A DNA stretch of 64,000 nt, taken from contig CP084613.1 in NCBI GenBank assembly GCA_025917655.1, forward strand, positions 1,054,001 through 1,118,000, written 5' to 3'. The translations under genes were made by a program, and so were the position numbers. The DNA is from Chlorella sorokiniana. Its lineage: Eukaryota > Chlorophyta > Trebouxiophyceae > Chlorellales > Chlorellaceae. The notes beneath the pieces are model-generated. The model did no database searches. It had not been told where the DNA came from and saw only the letters and a list, made by a program, of their open reading frames with translations. Positions 22,605 through 35,174 of the stretch are shown piece after piece. Positions within the stretch are counted from its first letter, which is position 1; each line of letters opens with the position of its first letter.

Positions 22605-25600
22605 CTAGCACACCGAGGAGCTCAGCTCAAACAGAGCGGAAACGGCGTCGGCGTCCTCGGCGGAGGGAGGCCCAACGTCGTTGCAGCGCGGCAGCGCCCC
22701 AGCTTGTGCTGCGCGGCAGTAACCGCCGCCGTCTCCCCTGCCAGGGCGCGCTTGAGCAGGGCAACCCGGTCTGACACCTTGCCGCCGCGCTGCGGCGTCG
22801 ATGACGACCTGCAGCCCCAAAGGCAGGGCAACAGCGGAGACGGGAGTGGAACAGGGCACAGAACGCAAGCGCGCATTGCTGCTGGGCTCTCCTCTGGCCC
22901 CCCACTCTCGACACGGCTCCCGCTTACCGGCAGCGAGGTGGCGCGCTTGAGCGGCGGTGACGCAGCGTCTGCAGCACCCTCCCACTCGGCTTCTGCTGCC
23001 ACCGCTCCCAGCACGCCGCCACTGGCAGCCCGCCGCGGCCGCTTGCTGCATACCCAGAAGGAGGGAAGCAGGGCCGGAGTGAGGGGGAGTGGGGCCCTCG
23101 GGCCGGGCGCGTGCGCCAACCTGCCAGGCACTGCTGGCGGGCAGCGTGCACCGAGACTGAGGCACTGGCTGCCACAGGGGCAGGCCTCACCTGCGCTGCG
23201 AGCCCGAAGTGTTCAGGCTGTCGTTCTCGTCGGCTGAGCCCTGCGACAGCGGGCTGTTGGCACGGCTGCGCCCGCGGCTGCATGCGGGGGGTGGAGGCGA
23301 ATGGGTGGGTTGAGCGAGAAGAAATCAAGGCGGCGGATCGTGCACACACAAGCGCAAATTAGCAAAAAACGTGCAAGTCAATGCCATATGTTTCGGGGCA
23401 CACAAACGCATCGACTTGCCAGTTGGGCAGGGGCGGGCGTCCGCTGCGGTCGCCGCCCGTGAGGGTGGGGCCCATTGCTGCGCCCAAATCGCGGCGAGCG
23501 GCCAGCTTGGCAATGGCCATGTGGGGGCAGGGGATGTGGCCGTATCTGCAGGCCAAGGCAGGCTGGTGAGTGCTGATAAGGATGGGGATAAGACAGGAGA
23601 GGCCTGCAGTCAGACATCAAGCCAACCCAGTGCCATCAGCAGTGCTCGCTGGCCGCGCACCGTGCATCTCGGACTCGCAGGCGGCGCCCGCCACGTCAGA
23701 CAGGTGCGAGGTGAGGGCGGACGCCACCCTGGCGCCGCCCGGCGTGGCCGCCACGCCGGCGTGCGGCGCAGGCCCAGCTGGCTGGCTGGCGCTGGCTGGC
23801 AGCGGCCAGGAGACGGCCTCCGCCATGCTCTCTTCCACAAGCTGCTGCTGCCCGCCAAGGCTGGTCGTGGCCTCAAAGCCAGGCGCTCGGTGAGCGAAGA
23901 ATGCCGCAGGGTCCAAGGACGGCAGCGGCGGGGCCGCAAACAGGCCGGTGCTGGGCAGGGCGTCGCTGCCAGCTGCCTCGGGCATGGGCGGCAGGGGGAA
24001 GGCGAATGCGGCGGGCATGGAGGGCAGCAGCGGCAGCTGCGCCGCGCGGCTGCGGCTGCCGCGCCGGCTGCCGAGCGAGCCATAGGCGGCGACGCCCCTG
24101 GGATGCTGGGTGGCTGGGACGGGCAGCGCCTGGAACATTGCCAGCACGTCGGCAGAGGGGTCGGCCCAGGCCGCGCCCATGGCGGGGTCACCCATGGCGG
24201 TGCCCACGCCGCACACCGCCATGAGCATCGCGTCGCCCTCCCTGCACCGTAACGGGCCGAACACCGAGCAGCGTCGACTCAGAGGGGCATGATGGACGGC
24301 ACAGCCAGGCGACTCCCTTCATGGAAAGCGAAGGTGTGCCAGCCAGGCCACAAACAAAGCTTGCACCCCAGGAGAGCCCAGCCTGCCCAGCTTGGCGCCA
24401 CCCCCACCCACATGTTGCGGCAGTCGTCGCACTGGCAGACGTCGGGGTTGCAGCGCGCCCCGCATGGAAACACTCGCAGTACTTCTTCAGGCACTTGCTG
24501 CGCTTGCACCGGCAGCCCCGCTTGTGGCCGTCGGCGGCGGTGACCTGCAGGGGAGGTGAGGGAGAATCGCCACGCCCAGGTCACCAGTGGGCAGAAGCGC
24601 AGAGTTTGTGGGGCAGCACGTCCCTTTCCGCCGGTCAAGGGTTTGGGGGTGCGGATGGGCATCCACATCCCATGGCCTAGGCCAGCGCTGGAGCCGGCGC
24701 GGCGGGCCCACCTTGGCCTCAAAGGCGCGCGGGTTCTTGGCCAGCACCACCGCCCGCGCCGCAGTCACCGCCTCCATCTCCACGGGTGTGTTGCTGCAGT
24801 TGAAGCAGGAGCAGGAGGGCGCGCAGAAGCCGCCTGCGACCGGTGGGGCGGGGGAGGGCAGGGGGCAGGTGAAGGTTGAATAGGCCACAGCAAGAAAGGG
24901 CAGGGCAATCCGACAGGCATCCAGGGAACATGCAGCACCGCCCGCCCCACCTGCTGCAAAGCACTCGCAGTACATCTTCAGGCACATGCTGCGCTTGCAG
25001 TTGCACGGCCGCTGCTCGCGCTGGCCAGGCGGCGCCGCGAGAGCCAAGCTTGCAGATGCACGGCGTGGCGGCAGCAGGGCTGGGCCCGCTGCTGCGGCGG
25101 CTGCCGCGGCCATGGCTGCCGTGTGCATGGGCAGCGAGGGGGCAGCAGGTGTGTGTCTTGCAGCAAGGCGGCTAGGGCGGGCGCCAGCTGGGCCTCCCTC
25201 TGCCGCTGCGCAGGGTGCGACGCAGGCGGTGGCTCCAAGCTGCCGCTGCACAGGCCGCTGAGGGTGGCAGCCGCGTCGCCGTCCGCCTTGTCCATTGGCG
25301 CAGACGCTGCCTGCTGGATGGTTTGGCGCGTCGCAGCCGGCTCCTGGTTGTTCAAGCTGGCCAGCACCTCCGCTGCCAGGGGGTGGTGGCAGGCACGCCG
25401 CCAGGGGTGGGGGCTGGGGCCTTCATGGCGGTGGCGGGACCGGCCGCGGGAAGTCGCCGCTGGTCAAAGGGCGTCGCCGGCAGGCCAGCCTGCGCAAGTG
25501 AGGGAAACGGTATGTTCAAGAAAAGGGTGCGGGATGCTGCTGCCAGGCAAGGGAGGCAACTCCAGAAGCGGCAGGGGCCTCCCTGGCCGCTTGCCTTGGG

Positions 25601-25999
25601 CAGCAGCACAGCGGAGGGCTCAGCGCCGAGTGCGGGGGCAGCGCCTGACGCCTCTGAACCACGTGCATTCTGATCAGCGGGGGTGGGGGCCGCTTCTTCC
25701 TGCTCAGGCTGCAGCAGGGCCTCCAGCTCCTGGGTCAGGGCCCTGATGGCGGCAACAGACTGTTGGGCATCCTCGCCGGCAAGCTGCTTCTGCGACACAG
25801 CGGCCTGCAAGGGAAGTGCGATGGATATTATTTAAAAGCAATTGTAGGCCGCGCGGTCAAACGGGAGTTCGAACAAAACAAAGCGGTTGCTTTCGGCGGT
25901 TGCCCCCGAAAGGCAGGTGTGTCAGGGCGGTGGCCGCACCTTCAGGGTCTCAAGCCGCACCGCAACATCTGCAAGAGCATCCTGCACGCTGCTGGGCAT
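22605..25999 (-). CDS. Tesmin/TSO1-like CXC (CRC/CPP) DNA-binding protein
   Basis: This is a nuclear CRC-domain protein of the tesmin/TSO1/LIN54 type, which binds CHR-like promoter elements and in animals and plants joins DREAM/MuvB cell-cycle complexes. The ATG at 25999 opens MPSSVQDALADVAVRLETLK, followed by a coiled region. CXC1 is PCNCKRSMCLKMYCECFAAG (about 25010-24945), then FCAPSCSCFNCSNTP. The linker is AVVLAKNPRAFEAK. CXC2 is GCRCKRSKCLKKYCECFHAG followed by CNPDVCQCDDCRN (about 24540-24420). A long Pro/Ala-rich tail with AFFAHRAPGFE follows, ending ADAVSALFELSSSVC at 22605. The frame slips near 25380, 25135, 24460 and 22695; most fit one lost G or C. Confidence 0.9.
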
Positions 26000-26567
26000 T
26001 GCGCCCCGCGGAGCTTGGGGAAGGGGTTGTTGAGTTGACGCGACACGAAGAGCCTTTTCAAAGACAGGCCAATGCACGTCGAACAGCAACGAGAGGATGC
26101 TTAAGCGTAAGATTTAACGGGGCGGATCATGGGTTTGTTTTTCGATCCAACCAACTCAGGACAGCAGGCACAGCAGCCATTTGGACGTTCATTATGAAGC
26201 GGCTGTTGGGGACGTTTCGCCACTGATAGCCGTGTATTCATCCAAGCTCTGAGACAACAAGTGAGGACCGGCTCTCGTTTGAGGATTCCCTTGCCGAATG
26301 TCAAAGACTTGTTTCTTGAAAGAATTCTTTGAGTAATTGCTTTGTGGTCCTCTGGGTTCATCTTGAGCGTCTGGATGTTCGTGCCGACCTCACAAACAGT
26401 GTGGGCCCCCGACCCGTGGATCTTGCTGCATGCATTGAGACACAAGCAAAAAGAGGGCCACCAACCTGGTGTGTGAGGCTGCAAACTTACATTTTATTGC
26501 CAAAACAGTAATTCCGGTCATTATTGATACGGTCATTATTTATAGCAAGAACACAGCCCGGGCCCTA
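26000..26567 (-). other. Intergenic: CXC-gene promoter and MORC 3' UTR
   Basis: This is an AT-richer stretch without supported genes. It holds the upstream region of the CXC gene and the MORC poly(A) signal near 26487. Confidence 0.4.
26487..26491 (-). terminator. MORC: Poly(A) signal of MORC
   Basis: TTACA on + (TGTAA on the transcript) lies about 80 bases after the TAG at 26568. Confidence 0.5.
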
Positions 26568-29500
26568 CTAGGTAAGGCGGGGACGTTTAGCGGCGCTGCC
26601 ATCCTGGGCACCTTCGCCGAGGAGGAGGGCCAGCAGATGAGGCAGGCCCGGCTGGGCAGCGGGGGCGCAGAGCCCCCAAGCAGCTGCACGTTTGCGCTCT
26701 GTGGCTGCCCTTCTGCATGCTGCTTGTCGCCGTTTCCAACAGGTGCGCAGGCGCCAGGCATGTTTGGTGCGGCGGCGGAGAGGAGCAGTTGAGCCAGGCT
26801 GGACAATGGGTCTGGCTGCTGCTGCTGCTGCTCCTGCCGCATGCTGTTGAAAGCATGGGCATTGGTCACAGGCTGGGGTTGGACATGCTGCGACAGCTGC
26901 TGCAGCTGCTGGAGCTGAGCTGGCGGCGCCTCGCTGAGCAGGCTGAGCAGCGCGGCCAGGGGCCCCAGCTGCTGCTGCCGCCGCTGCTGCTCCTGCTGCA
27001 GCGCAGCTGCATGCTGCGCCTGCGCTGCCTGATGGCCGGCGGCCACCGCCACAGACATAAGCTGGCGCAGCAGGTCGGGTGTGATGCCCTGCTGCGCAGC
27101 AGGCAGCCCAGGGTGGGGAGCAGAGCCGCCCGCGACGTTGGGGAGCCCCTCGGACGCAGCCGGCGCCGCCGGGCCCACCGTTGCCAGCATGCCGGCCAGC
27201 TGGGCGGCCTGCGGGTTGGTTGGCGCCTGCTGCATGCCGGCATGGGTGCGCAACACAGTGCCGCGCAGCTGTGCGAACTGCTGCTGCTGGTGCTGCGGTG
27301 CGGCAAAGGCCACCGAACGCACGCCGGGCCAGGGGCCCGACGACGGCGGCGCGCTCGGCACAGGGCGGTGAGGCACCCAACGGGGCGGCTGGGCGGGCTG
27401 CCCCGTGGGGGCCGCACCGCCCGCCAGCAGGTGAGCGTGCCGCTTCCAGTAGGCGGGCACGGCTCGCTTGAGGAAGGCCTCCAGCTTGGCCAGCACGTGG
27501 GTGCGGCGGAAGTCGTGCCAGCCGGGCATCGGCTCCAGGAAGTCCGCCTCCAGGCAGCCCACCACGCCACGACCCACTGCACCCGCACGGCGACAGCAAG
27601 GCGGTTCGTGTGTGTTGGTGGGTGGATGGGTGGTTGGGATGGGGCGGGGGCGACGTTTGGGTCAGGCCCAGGATCCAGGATGCAGCGCAGCACCACGCTG
27701 GGCTGGCAGCGCGCAGCTGCCCAGCAAAAGCGCGACGGGCGGAGGCAGGCAAAGAGGGGTGAGGCTGGGAAGGCCCTCTGTTTTGAAGGGCAGGCACCTG
27801 TGGCGGAGGCGTAGGCACGCCAGAAGGGCGCACCAGGCGGTTGTCGTGGTAGAGGCAGATGCCCTGCCGGGCGGTGGGGTGGGCAACACAAGCCAGCTTG
27901 AATGTCAGCGAGGCGGGCTGTCACCCTGCCTGCCACCCCGCCCGCAGGGCCCGCAGCCGTGTTTCATGTGTGTTGGGCTGGGGAGGGCAGCCGGACTCAG
28001 GTGAGTGGGCCGCGGGCGGGCGGGCGGGAGGGCGGCGTGGCGCACCTGCACCGCGGTGTGGGGCGCCTCCTGCAGCACGCCCAGGTGCACCTCCACCACG
28101 TGCTGCATCTGGAAGCCGTGCTCGTCCACCTGGTCGCTGCGGGGGGCACACAGGCGCAGAGCAGCGGGGGGTAGAGAGTGAGAGCGGGGCGGCATGGCGA
28201 CGTGATTGCAGAGGAAGCGGTCTACCAGGGCGCTGGTGACAGGCAGGCACCAAGATCAGTGCCAGAGCCGCAGCGGAGCGGCGGGGCGCCGCCGCCTCAC
28301 CGTATGCCGCGCGGGCGGTACTCCTCCTTGGCCGGCCAGCGCAGCCAGCCGCGCAGCGACGCGTGCGGCACGGCGGCGCCGCGCAGGCGCAGGGCGAAGC
28401 CGCGCGGCCAGCGCAGGAAGAGGAGGCCCAGGTAGGCACGCAGGGAGCGGCGGTGCGCCAGGCAGCGCTCCTCCCCGGGTCGCTTGCCTGCCGGCTCAGC
28501 GCCGCCTGCAGCGAGCCTGCACGCGGGGGAGGGTTGAAGATGAGCAGGACCCAGTCCCTCCCTGCATCCCTCGCCGACAGCACACCACCTCTCAAGGCAG
28601 CAGGCCACAGGCGGCGTGTGCCCAGGCGGGGCTCACGCCCCGATGCGCCGACCCCTTGCCTTGCGTGCTGGGGCGCCCTCAGGCCCCAGGCTGTCGGCGG
28701 TCGCCAGCTCAGCCTGCGGGGCCGCCACGATGTCGGCAGGGTCCACACGCCAGTCCAGCTCGTGCCCCTGTGCTGCGCGCGGGCTGTCCCCCTGGGCGCC
28801 GCCTGTGGTGCGCAGGTGCGCAATCAGCACGCGTGTCCCCTGATCTCCCATCGCCGCCAGCTGCTGCCGCAAGCTCGCCTGGCTGCCGCCCTCGGGCCAG
28901 CCCCCTCCACCATCTCCAGCGCTGCCTGCCACGCCTCCCGCGGCGGCGGCAGCTTCCGCCGGGCCACGTGCGGCTGCGGCGTGCTTCCCTGCTGGCGCCA
29001 GCTGGCGCTCACCGTCGGCCGCAAAGTCCACCACCGCAGCTGCTACCGCAACGTCGCTGTGGGCGCCGCCCGTGCAGACAAGCAAGGCCACGCTGCCGCC
29101 CTGTCCCCGCCGCCGCGTCAGCACCAGCGCCGTTGAGCCCAGTCGCAGCGCGGCGTGCACAAAGTCGGGCCAGCTGGCACCCCGCCGCTGCGGGCGTGCC
29201 GCCCTCGCACCCCGCAGCGCCGTCGTGGGGCGCGGGCAGGCTGCCGCGGGCGGTGTTGGCGCGGAGCGGACGCCGCACATGCGGCGCAGATGCTGCGGGC
29301 TCAGCCCCGAGCCATCATCTTCAACCAACAGCAGCGGCGCCTGAGGCGGGCAGGGCCCCGCGGTCGGCGGTTGCGCGTGCTGCTGGGCATCCGTGTCCCC
29401 GGCTGGGCCACGGTCCTGGGCTTGCTGCGTGACTGGAAGCTGCACGTCCACATGAGCATTGCTGCCGGCCCCCTGCTGGCCCGCTCAAGGCTGCCCGCCA

Positions 29501-30256
29501 GCAGGGTGGCAATTGCATTGAACGGAGACGGGTAGTGGCTCGGGAAGGGCGCGGGGGCATGGCAGAGGAGGCGGAAGTGGCCGCTCTGAGCGAGGCTGCC
29601 GCTGGGGCTGCTGCTGGGGCTGCTGTGGGTGCTGCCACCGGCGCTGCTGCTGACGCTGCTGTGGGTGTTGCCACCGGCGCTGCTGCTGACGCTGCTGTGG
29701 GTGCTGCCGCCGGTGCTGCTGCTGACGCTGCTGTGGGTGCTGCCGACGGTTCTGCTGCTGGCGCTTCCACTGGTGCTGCCGCCGGTGCGGCTGTTAGTGC
29801 TTCCACTGGTGCTTCCACTAGCGCTGCCGCTTGTGCTGCCGCTTGTGCTGCCGCTGATGCTGTTGTTGGTGCTGCCGCCGGTGTTGCCGCCTCTGCCTGG
29901 ATGGGAGCTGCGCCTGGGATTCCATGCACACCAGCACCACTGCAAGGGCGGCATGCGGCACACGCATGATGCGGCCAGGCGTCCCAACTCTCAATCAGCC
30001 TTCAAGGGGCCCCGAAAGAGCAAGCTCCTCGCACACACAGCAGCAAATTGCGCCTCTGTGTCAGCCAGCCATACCTGCTTGGTGACCCCGCTGGGCCCGT
30101 GGGTGGCTGGGTTGCCGGCGCAACAGCTGGGTCACTTGCCCGTGCAGATGCTTTCTCAACAGGCGCTTCAGCTACTGCAGCTTGAACCTTGCAGGCCTGG
30201 GGTTCAGTGCCTTTGCTGATCACACTCAAATTCACCATCTCTGGAGACATCCGCAC
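26568..30256 (-). CDS. MORC: MORC-type GHKL protein with eroded ATPase motifs
   Basis: This is a Microrchidia-family nuclear protein; plant relatives compact chromatin and silence transposons. Exon 1 is 30256-30077 (MRMSPEMVNLSVISKGTEPQ). Exon 2 starts at about 29930 with an Ala/Pro/Thr repeat, then enters the GHKL fold: PSPFNAIATLLAGSLE, LLLVEDDGSGLSPQHLRRMC, DFVHAALRLGSTALVLTRR and GTRVLIAHLRT with HELDWRVDPADI. Later exons give RSLRAYLGLLFLRWPRGFAL, DEHGFQMQHVVEVHLGVLQE, GICLYHDNRLVRPFWRA and GRGVVGCLEADFLEPMPGWH, all fitting plant MORC. The Gln/Ala-rich tail ends AAKRPRLT, a likely nuclear signal, at 26568. Motif I lacks the Asp-Asn pair of ELLDNA, and the GNGFK segment is not recognisable. 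The frame slips near 29570, 29485 and 26650; one C or G each would restore it. Confidence 0.8.
29593..29890 (-). repeat. 36-bp tandem repeat in MORC exon 2
   Basis: Imperfect 36-base units are clearest from 29629, 29665 and 29701, then decay towards 29890. Exon 1 splicing sets the frame as AAPTAASAAAPA-like 12-residue units, although other frames on both strands are also open. Confidence 0.8.
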
Positions 30257-31459
30257 ATAGGGCCCTTGGGATGCAGGGGGCCGCCTGCCAGGGCGCCTCC
30301 TCCCGTTGGAGTCACCCCCTGCCCCTCCACCTCCTGGCCCGCCAGCTCTGCCTCAGATAGACTTGCTTTATACCGCTGCGGGCGTAGTTCAGACGACCTA
30401 GCTCCCAAGGTGCTTGGCCCGGAGGAGAAGGTGGACAGTGGGCTCACGAAAGATGCCGTCGGAGGAGCACGGTTGCCTGCAGCGCCTGTGCAAGCCCACC
30501 CCGCGCATTGTTGAAGAGCGAGGCATTCGCAAACGAAATGCCACACCGGACAAAAGATGCTTTGGTGCTTCGCGCTTATTCCTTGCAGTAAAATGACGAG
30601 AAAGTTTTCCAAGATCTTTCTCGGCCCTCTGACAGGCGTTGATGTATTATACAGCGATGGCAAGCCGGGGAGGAGTAGGGAGAAGGCCCCAAACGCCAGA
30701 GCAGGTACTACCCCTTGCCGCCAGCGCCGCCACGTGGCAGGTGCACCTTGCTGCTAGCGCAAGCACGCCAAACCACATGAGAATGATATTTCTGACACTC
30801 AAGCCATCACATCATGCAAACTTCACAAGTTCCCACTTCTATAACTAGGCGTAGCGACGGATTTGAAGATTTCTGGATGTCGCTGGGCCCTGTGACTTCG
30901 CGGCCTCGACGGCCATCATTGGTACGTTGCTGAAGGATAGGTTACGATGACAAACATGAATTGATCCTAGCGACAGGGAACCAGTGGGCATCGTACCTGG
31001 CAAAGAATGAAAAACAATCAAAGACTGCTCCCTGCCTGGCCTTGCGGCAACGTGGACCGCCAAAGGTGACGGCATGGCAAAGCTGAACGAATCGTCGTGT
31101 GTGGGGCAGCCTGAGTACGTACGTTCTTACGTGTTTCATTCTGCAAATGCCATTGTGGTTAAAAGAGTCGAAGTTGCAAGCAGCCGCGGCATCAGAGCGC
31201 CCAGATCAGTTGCTTTCCGGAAGGCGGAGCTCTTTCGTCGCCTTATAGCACTTGCGAGTAGGATAAGGAGGCAGCTTGATTACAGAAAGCCCACGCCGAC
31301 GTACTCGCGAGTGCTGCCTATCCCAGCCTGCCTGGCAACCCAGTGTTTCACGCTCTGGATGGGTCAAAGATCGCTGAACCCCACGCGCCACTGCTCACGC
31401 CCACCCAGCTGAAGGCTGGGTCGCCAGCGTTGCGCAACCCTAGCGCTGCCCCCGTCGCC
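30257..31459. other. Divergent intergenic region between MORC and DENND6
   Basis: About 1.2 kb separates two divergent genes. It is clearly less GC-rich than the genes, especially 30580-31170. I see no conserved peptide, RNA gene or repeat, so it is probably a two-way promoter region. Confidence 0.4.
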
Positions 31460-34400
31460 ATGGCTCTCTGCGCCGCGGCAGAGGTGCTCTTTGACGTAGA
31501 CAGGGGGCACGAGGTGCAGTATGTGTTCCCTCCCAACGCGCTGACGCCGGAGGAGCTGTCGGATGTCGCCTTCAGCGCCTTCCCGACTCGCTGTCCCTGG
31601 AGCTGCGCGGCGGCAGCAGCGTGCGCGACAGCTCCTTCTGCCTCTGCCTGCGCCGCCGCCCTGCGGCCGCGAGCGCACCGCCCCCACCCAGCGCGTTCCT
31701 GTATGGGTGAGAGCTGCGCTCAGGGAAAAGGTGACGCAAACTGGAAATGGGGCTGCACGCGACAGCGCGGCGGCACCGCCACATGTGGCGTGAGGCCGCC
31801 GATCTGCCGTGAGCACGGGCCGCTTGTGTGCTGCCCCGCTGCCCCGCCCACCTGCAGCCACGCCTTCTGCCGCCAGCGCCAAGACGACCGGCTGCGGCGC
31901 GGCTGCGAGCAGAGGTCGGTGGTGCTCCTGTCGCACCTGCCGCTGTTGCCGCTGTTGGAGCAGGCGGCGCGGCTGGTGGGGCCCGCCGTGCTTTCCTACG
32001 GCCCCGCCGCGCTGCGAGGCGCGGTGGAGGAGGCGCAGCGCTGGCCGCCGCTGGAGTGGGGGTGCCGCGTGGAGCTGCCGCTGCTGGGGGTGGAGGCTGT
32101 GCGGGCGGAGCTGCCGCTGCTGACGGCGCTGCCGGGGTCGGCGCTGCCGGCTGCTGTGGGAGCCACGCTGGGACTGCACCTGCCGCCAGGCCAGCCTGGA
32201 CAGCAGCAGCAGCAGCAGGAAGCCGAGTATGGGGCAGCTGGTGGCAGAGGCGGCGCAGCAGGCTCCAGCAGCAGCTCGCTCGCGACCGGCGCAGCACCGG
32301 TCGGTGGGGAAGCGGCGGCCAACGGCTCGCTGCCCCCAGCCAGCTTCGCAGCTTGCAGCGAAGGAGTAGGCGGCGCAAAGTCAGATGGCGGCGCGGACGG
32401 CGCTGCAGCGGCGGCGCTCGGCCCGGCGGCCGCCTCCCGGCTCAGGTGGCGGCGGCGCTGGCTGCTGAGCTGGACGGTTGCGACGGCGTGCCGCTGTGCC
32501 TCCTGCCGCAGGCCTACGGGCGGCAGGAGCTGGCGGCCAGCCCGTTTGGCGCCGCCGACTGCTTCACGCCGCTGCGGGGTCGCTGCCGCAGCTGTGGGCC
32601 CTGTGGGAGCTGCTGCTGGTGGGGGAGCCGCTCATGGTGGTGGCGCCCTCGCCAGGTGGGTGCCAGCTGGCGCGTGGCTCAGCACGCGCGCCGAGCGCAA
32701 GCGCTCGCCGCCGCTGCCGCTCAGCTGCCCAGGTGGGCGGGCATGCCAGCGGCGCCCACGTGGCTCACACAGCCCCTCCCCTCCCCTGCCCCTCCTGGCC
32801 CAGGCGCCTGCTCCGGCTGCGTGGCTGCTCTGCTGTCCCTGCTGGCGCCCTTCCCCTACTCGCTCGACTTCCGCCCCTTCATGACCATACACGACCCAGC
32901 CTTTGCGCCGCTCGCAGCCGGCGCGCCCCCACCCCCGCCAGCGGCCTGCCGCTGCTGCTGGGCACCACCAACGCTTTCTTCCTCAAGGTGGGCCCCCTAA
33001 GCAAGCAAGCGGCTCAGGGGGCGATGAGGAAAGATGTGCTGTAGCAGGGGGCACACTTTCTGGCCTGTGTCCTTGTGACTGGAGGCCGCGTGCGAGTGTC
33101 CCCGCCGCTCACCCAGCTGCCCGTCGCCCCGCCCCCTGCGCAGGCGCTCCCTGCCTGGCCCAACGTGCTGTCTACGGGCCACACAGCAGCCACGGTGCCC
33201 CCCTCCAGCAACAGCCAACCGCTGCAGGAAGGGGGCGGCAGCAGCAGCGCGCTGGCAAGGAGTGGCCCCGCCTTGCCGCCCCCGCCCGCCCGCCCCACCA
33301 GCAGGCTGCGCAGCCTGCTGCGGCGGCGCGCCCCGCCGGCCCAGCGGCGCTGCTGGACGAGCCCCTGGACCACTGCTGGCTGGGCTACAAGCCCCTCAGC
33401 CGCCCCGACAGCCGTCTGCTGGCCCAGCTGGCGCAGCCTGAGCAGTCGGGTGAGGCGGCGGCACCCAGAGCTCCTCGCATGCCAGGCCCGACTGCCAACC
33501 GCCGCTGGCGGCCATGCGTGTCACTCACGCCTCCCGGCCTGGGCACCCAGCCGCGTGCAGGATCATAGGATCAACACCCCAGCGCTCGCCCTGCTTTGTG
33601 CCCTGCTTTGCTGCAGACCCCGCCGACCGCTGGCGCCGGGTCGCCGCCGCCAACTCGGGCCTGCTGCGCCGCCACTTCCAGGAGCTCACCAAGGCGCTGC
33701 TGCTGCCGTTGCTGCCCTACTTCACGCCGGCCCTGCCTCCGCCGCCAGCCAGCCAGGCCAGCGACCCGCGAGGTGGGTGTAAGAAGGGGGGAGAGGGGGC
33801 TGGCATGGCATGGTGCTGGGTCTTGGCTGCATGGCGCACTCGGTTTGGAGCTGTGCGGGTGCAGCCCTCCGCAGCCCACCGCCTCCATGCCGGCTCATCT
33901 CCGAATTTCCTGGCCCCCCTCCCCCGCCTCCAGCCTTACTTGACAGCTGCGCTGCCACTGCTTGGCCGCCACAACCCGTGCAGGTCCGCCATTAGAGCCG
34001 CCGCCGCTGCCTGTGTTTGAGCCGGCGGCGGCGTTGGCCCAGCTGTCGGCTCCGGACGCGGCGCTGCCGCCGATGCTGGCGGAGCGGTTTGGGGGCGGGG
34101 CGGCCTGCTGGCCTTCTACGCACGCTTCTTGCGCTCGCCAAACCTGGTGGCCTTCCTGCGCCTGCGCCGCCTGGCAGCCGAGGAGTGGCAGCGGCAGGAG
34201 TGGGTGGCTGCTGCCGCCGCGGCGCGTGCTCCCACAGCTGAGCTGCTGTCGGTGCAGTCCTTCCACCAGCTGGAGCAGCAGCTGGCGGCGGCGCGGCGGC
34301 ACCTCTGCGGCAGCGACGGCAGCTGCACTCCTGGCGACGTGAACCCAGAGGCTCTGATGCAGGAATTGGAGGAGAAGCTGCGCCTTGCATTCTCCCAGCT

Positions 34401-34497
34401 GCCGGAAGATCTGCAGGAGACCGTCCTGCGGACGCCCTCACATGCAGCGCTCCTGGGCAAGCAGCAGCAGCCACAACGTCGGCACAGCTGCGATTGA
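31460..34497 (+). CDS. DENND6: DENN-domain protein DENND6 (FAM116), Rab exchange factor
   Basis: Human DENND6 proteins activate Rab14 on recycling endosomes. The ATG at 31460 opens MALCAAAEVLFDVDRGHEVQ, with YVFPPNALTPEELSDVAFSA next. Then come RGCEQRSVVLLSHLPLLPLL, RWPPLEWGCRVELPLLGVEA, LWALWELLLVGEPLMVVAPS, LDFRPFMTIHDPAFAPLAAG and LLLGTTNAFFLK. C-terminal segments are DHCWLGYKPLSRPDSRLLAQ, LLRRHFQELTKALLLPLLPY, LLAFYARFLRSPNLVAFLRL and FSQLPEDLQETVLRTPSHAA before TGA at 34495. The order matches human DENND6A along its length, with Ala/Gly/Ser-rich inserts near 32180-32430. Frame slips (about 31580, 32430, 32575, 33345, 34100) fit single lost C or G. Confidence 0.9.
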
Positions 34498-35174
34498 GGG
34501 TGAGCAGGCACCTAGTACTGGTTGCGCACAGTGGTGTGCCAGTGCTGGTTGTTGGGAAACCAATGATCTGCAGTGCAACACTGCTGCAGGACAGCTTGGT
34601 AGCAAGCTTTCAGATGGCACAGGAGTGCCATGAGCACCAAGAGAAGTTGCGGCTGGAAGGTGGCGGGCACCGCAGCTGACCCTTGCAGCTTCGTGTAAGC
34701 TGTCTCCGCGCTCCAGGCCGACACAAACCACATGCTTGTGGAAGCGTGTGGGGCCTTTCCGGAACGGTGTGTTAGGCCCTTGCACGGGCCACCCTGGCAC
34801 TCTGGGGCGCGAGGGGCCCAGAACCCTCACGGCGTATGAGACGGATAATCGTGCAACTCTTTTATTGTCTATTTGAAGTTCCATCCATTTGCAGGCCAGT
34901 TTAGCGGCAGGGAAGGTTGCCGACGGCCACCATCTGGCATCGAAGCGGGCCACACGGCTTTCCGCAGCATCCTGAACGCAGCACCCCGCCAATCGGTCCA
35001 CTGGTGGTCCCAACAGCAGGAGACCCTCCGCCCACCCCCGGGGCCATCCCAAATCGACACCAGATCCCCCTTCGCCACGCCCTTCCCTCTTACTCCCCAC
35101 CCCTTCCGCCCGACCTGGAGCGCCAAGTGCTCCACGCTTCGCGCTGCTGAGGCGCAGAAGCGGTCTTTGCGAGC
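34498..35174 (+). other. Intergenic: DENND6 3' UTR and subtilase promoter
   Basis: This holds the DENND6 poly(A) signal and the upstream region of the protease. An A/T-rich stretch lies near 34850-34885. No gene is seen. Confidence 0.4.
34694..34698 (+). terminator. DENND6: Poly(A) signal of DENND6
   Basis: TGTAA lies about 200 bases after the stop at 34495-34497. Confidence 0.6.

Noticed and set aside
29535-29969. A poly-Ala/Gly open frame on the + strand
   Set aside because: It is a shadow of the 36-bp repeat in MORC exon 2, with no domain, start context or splice support.
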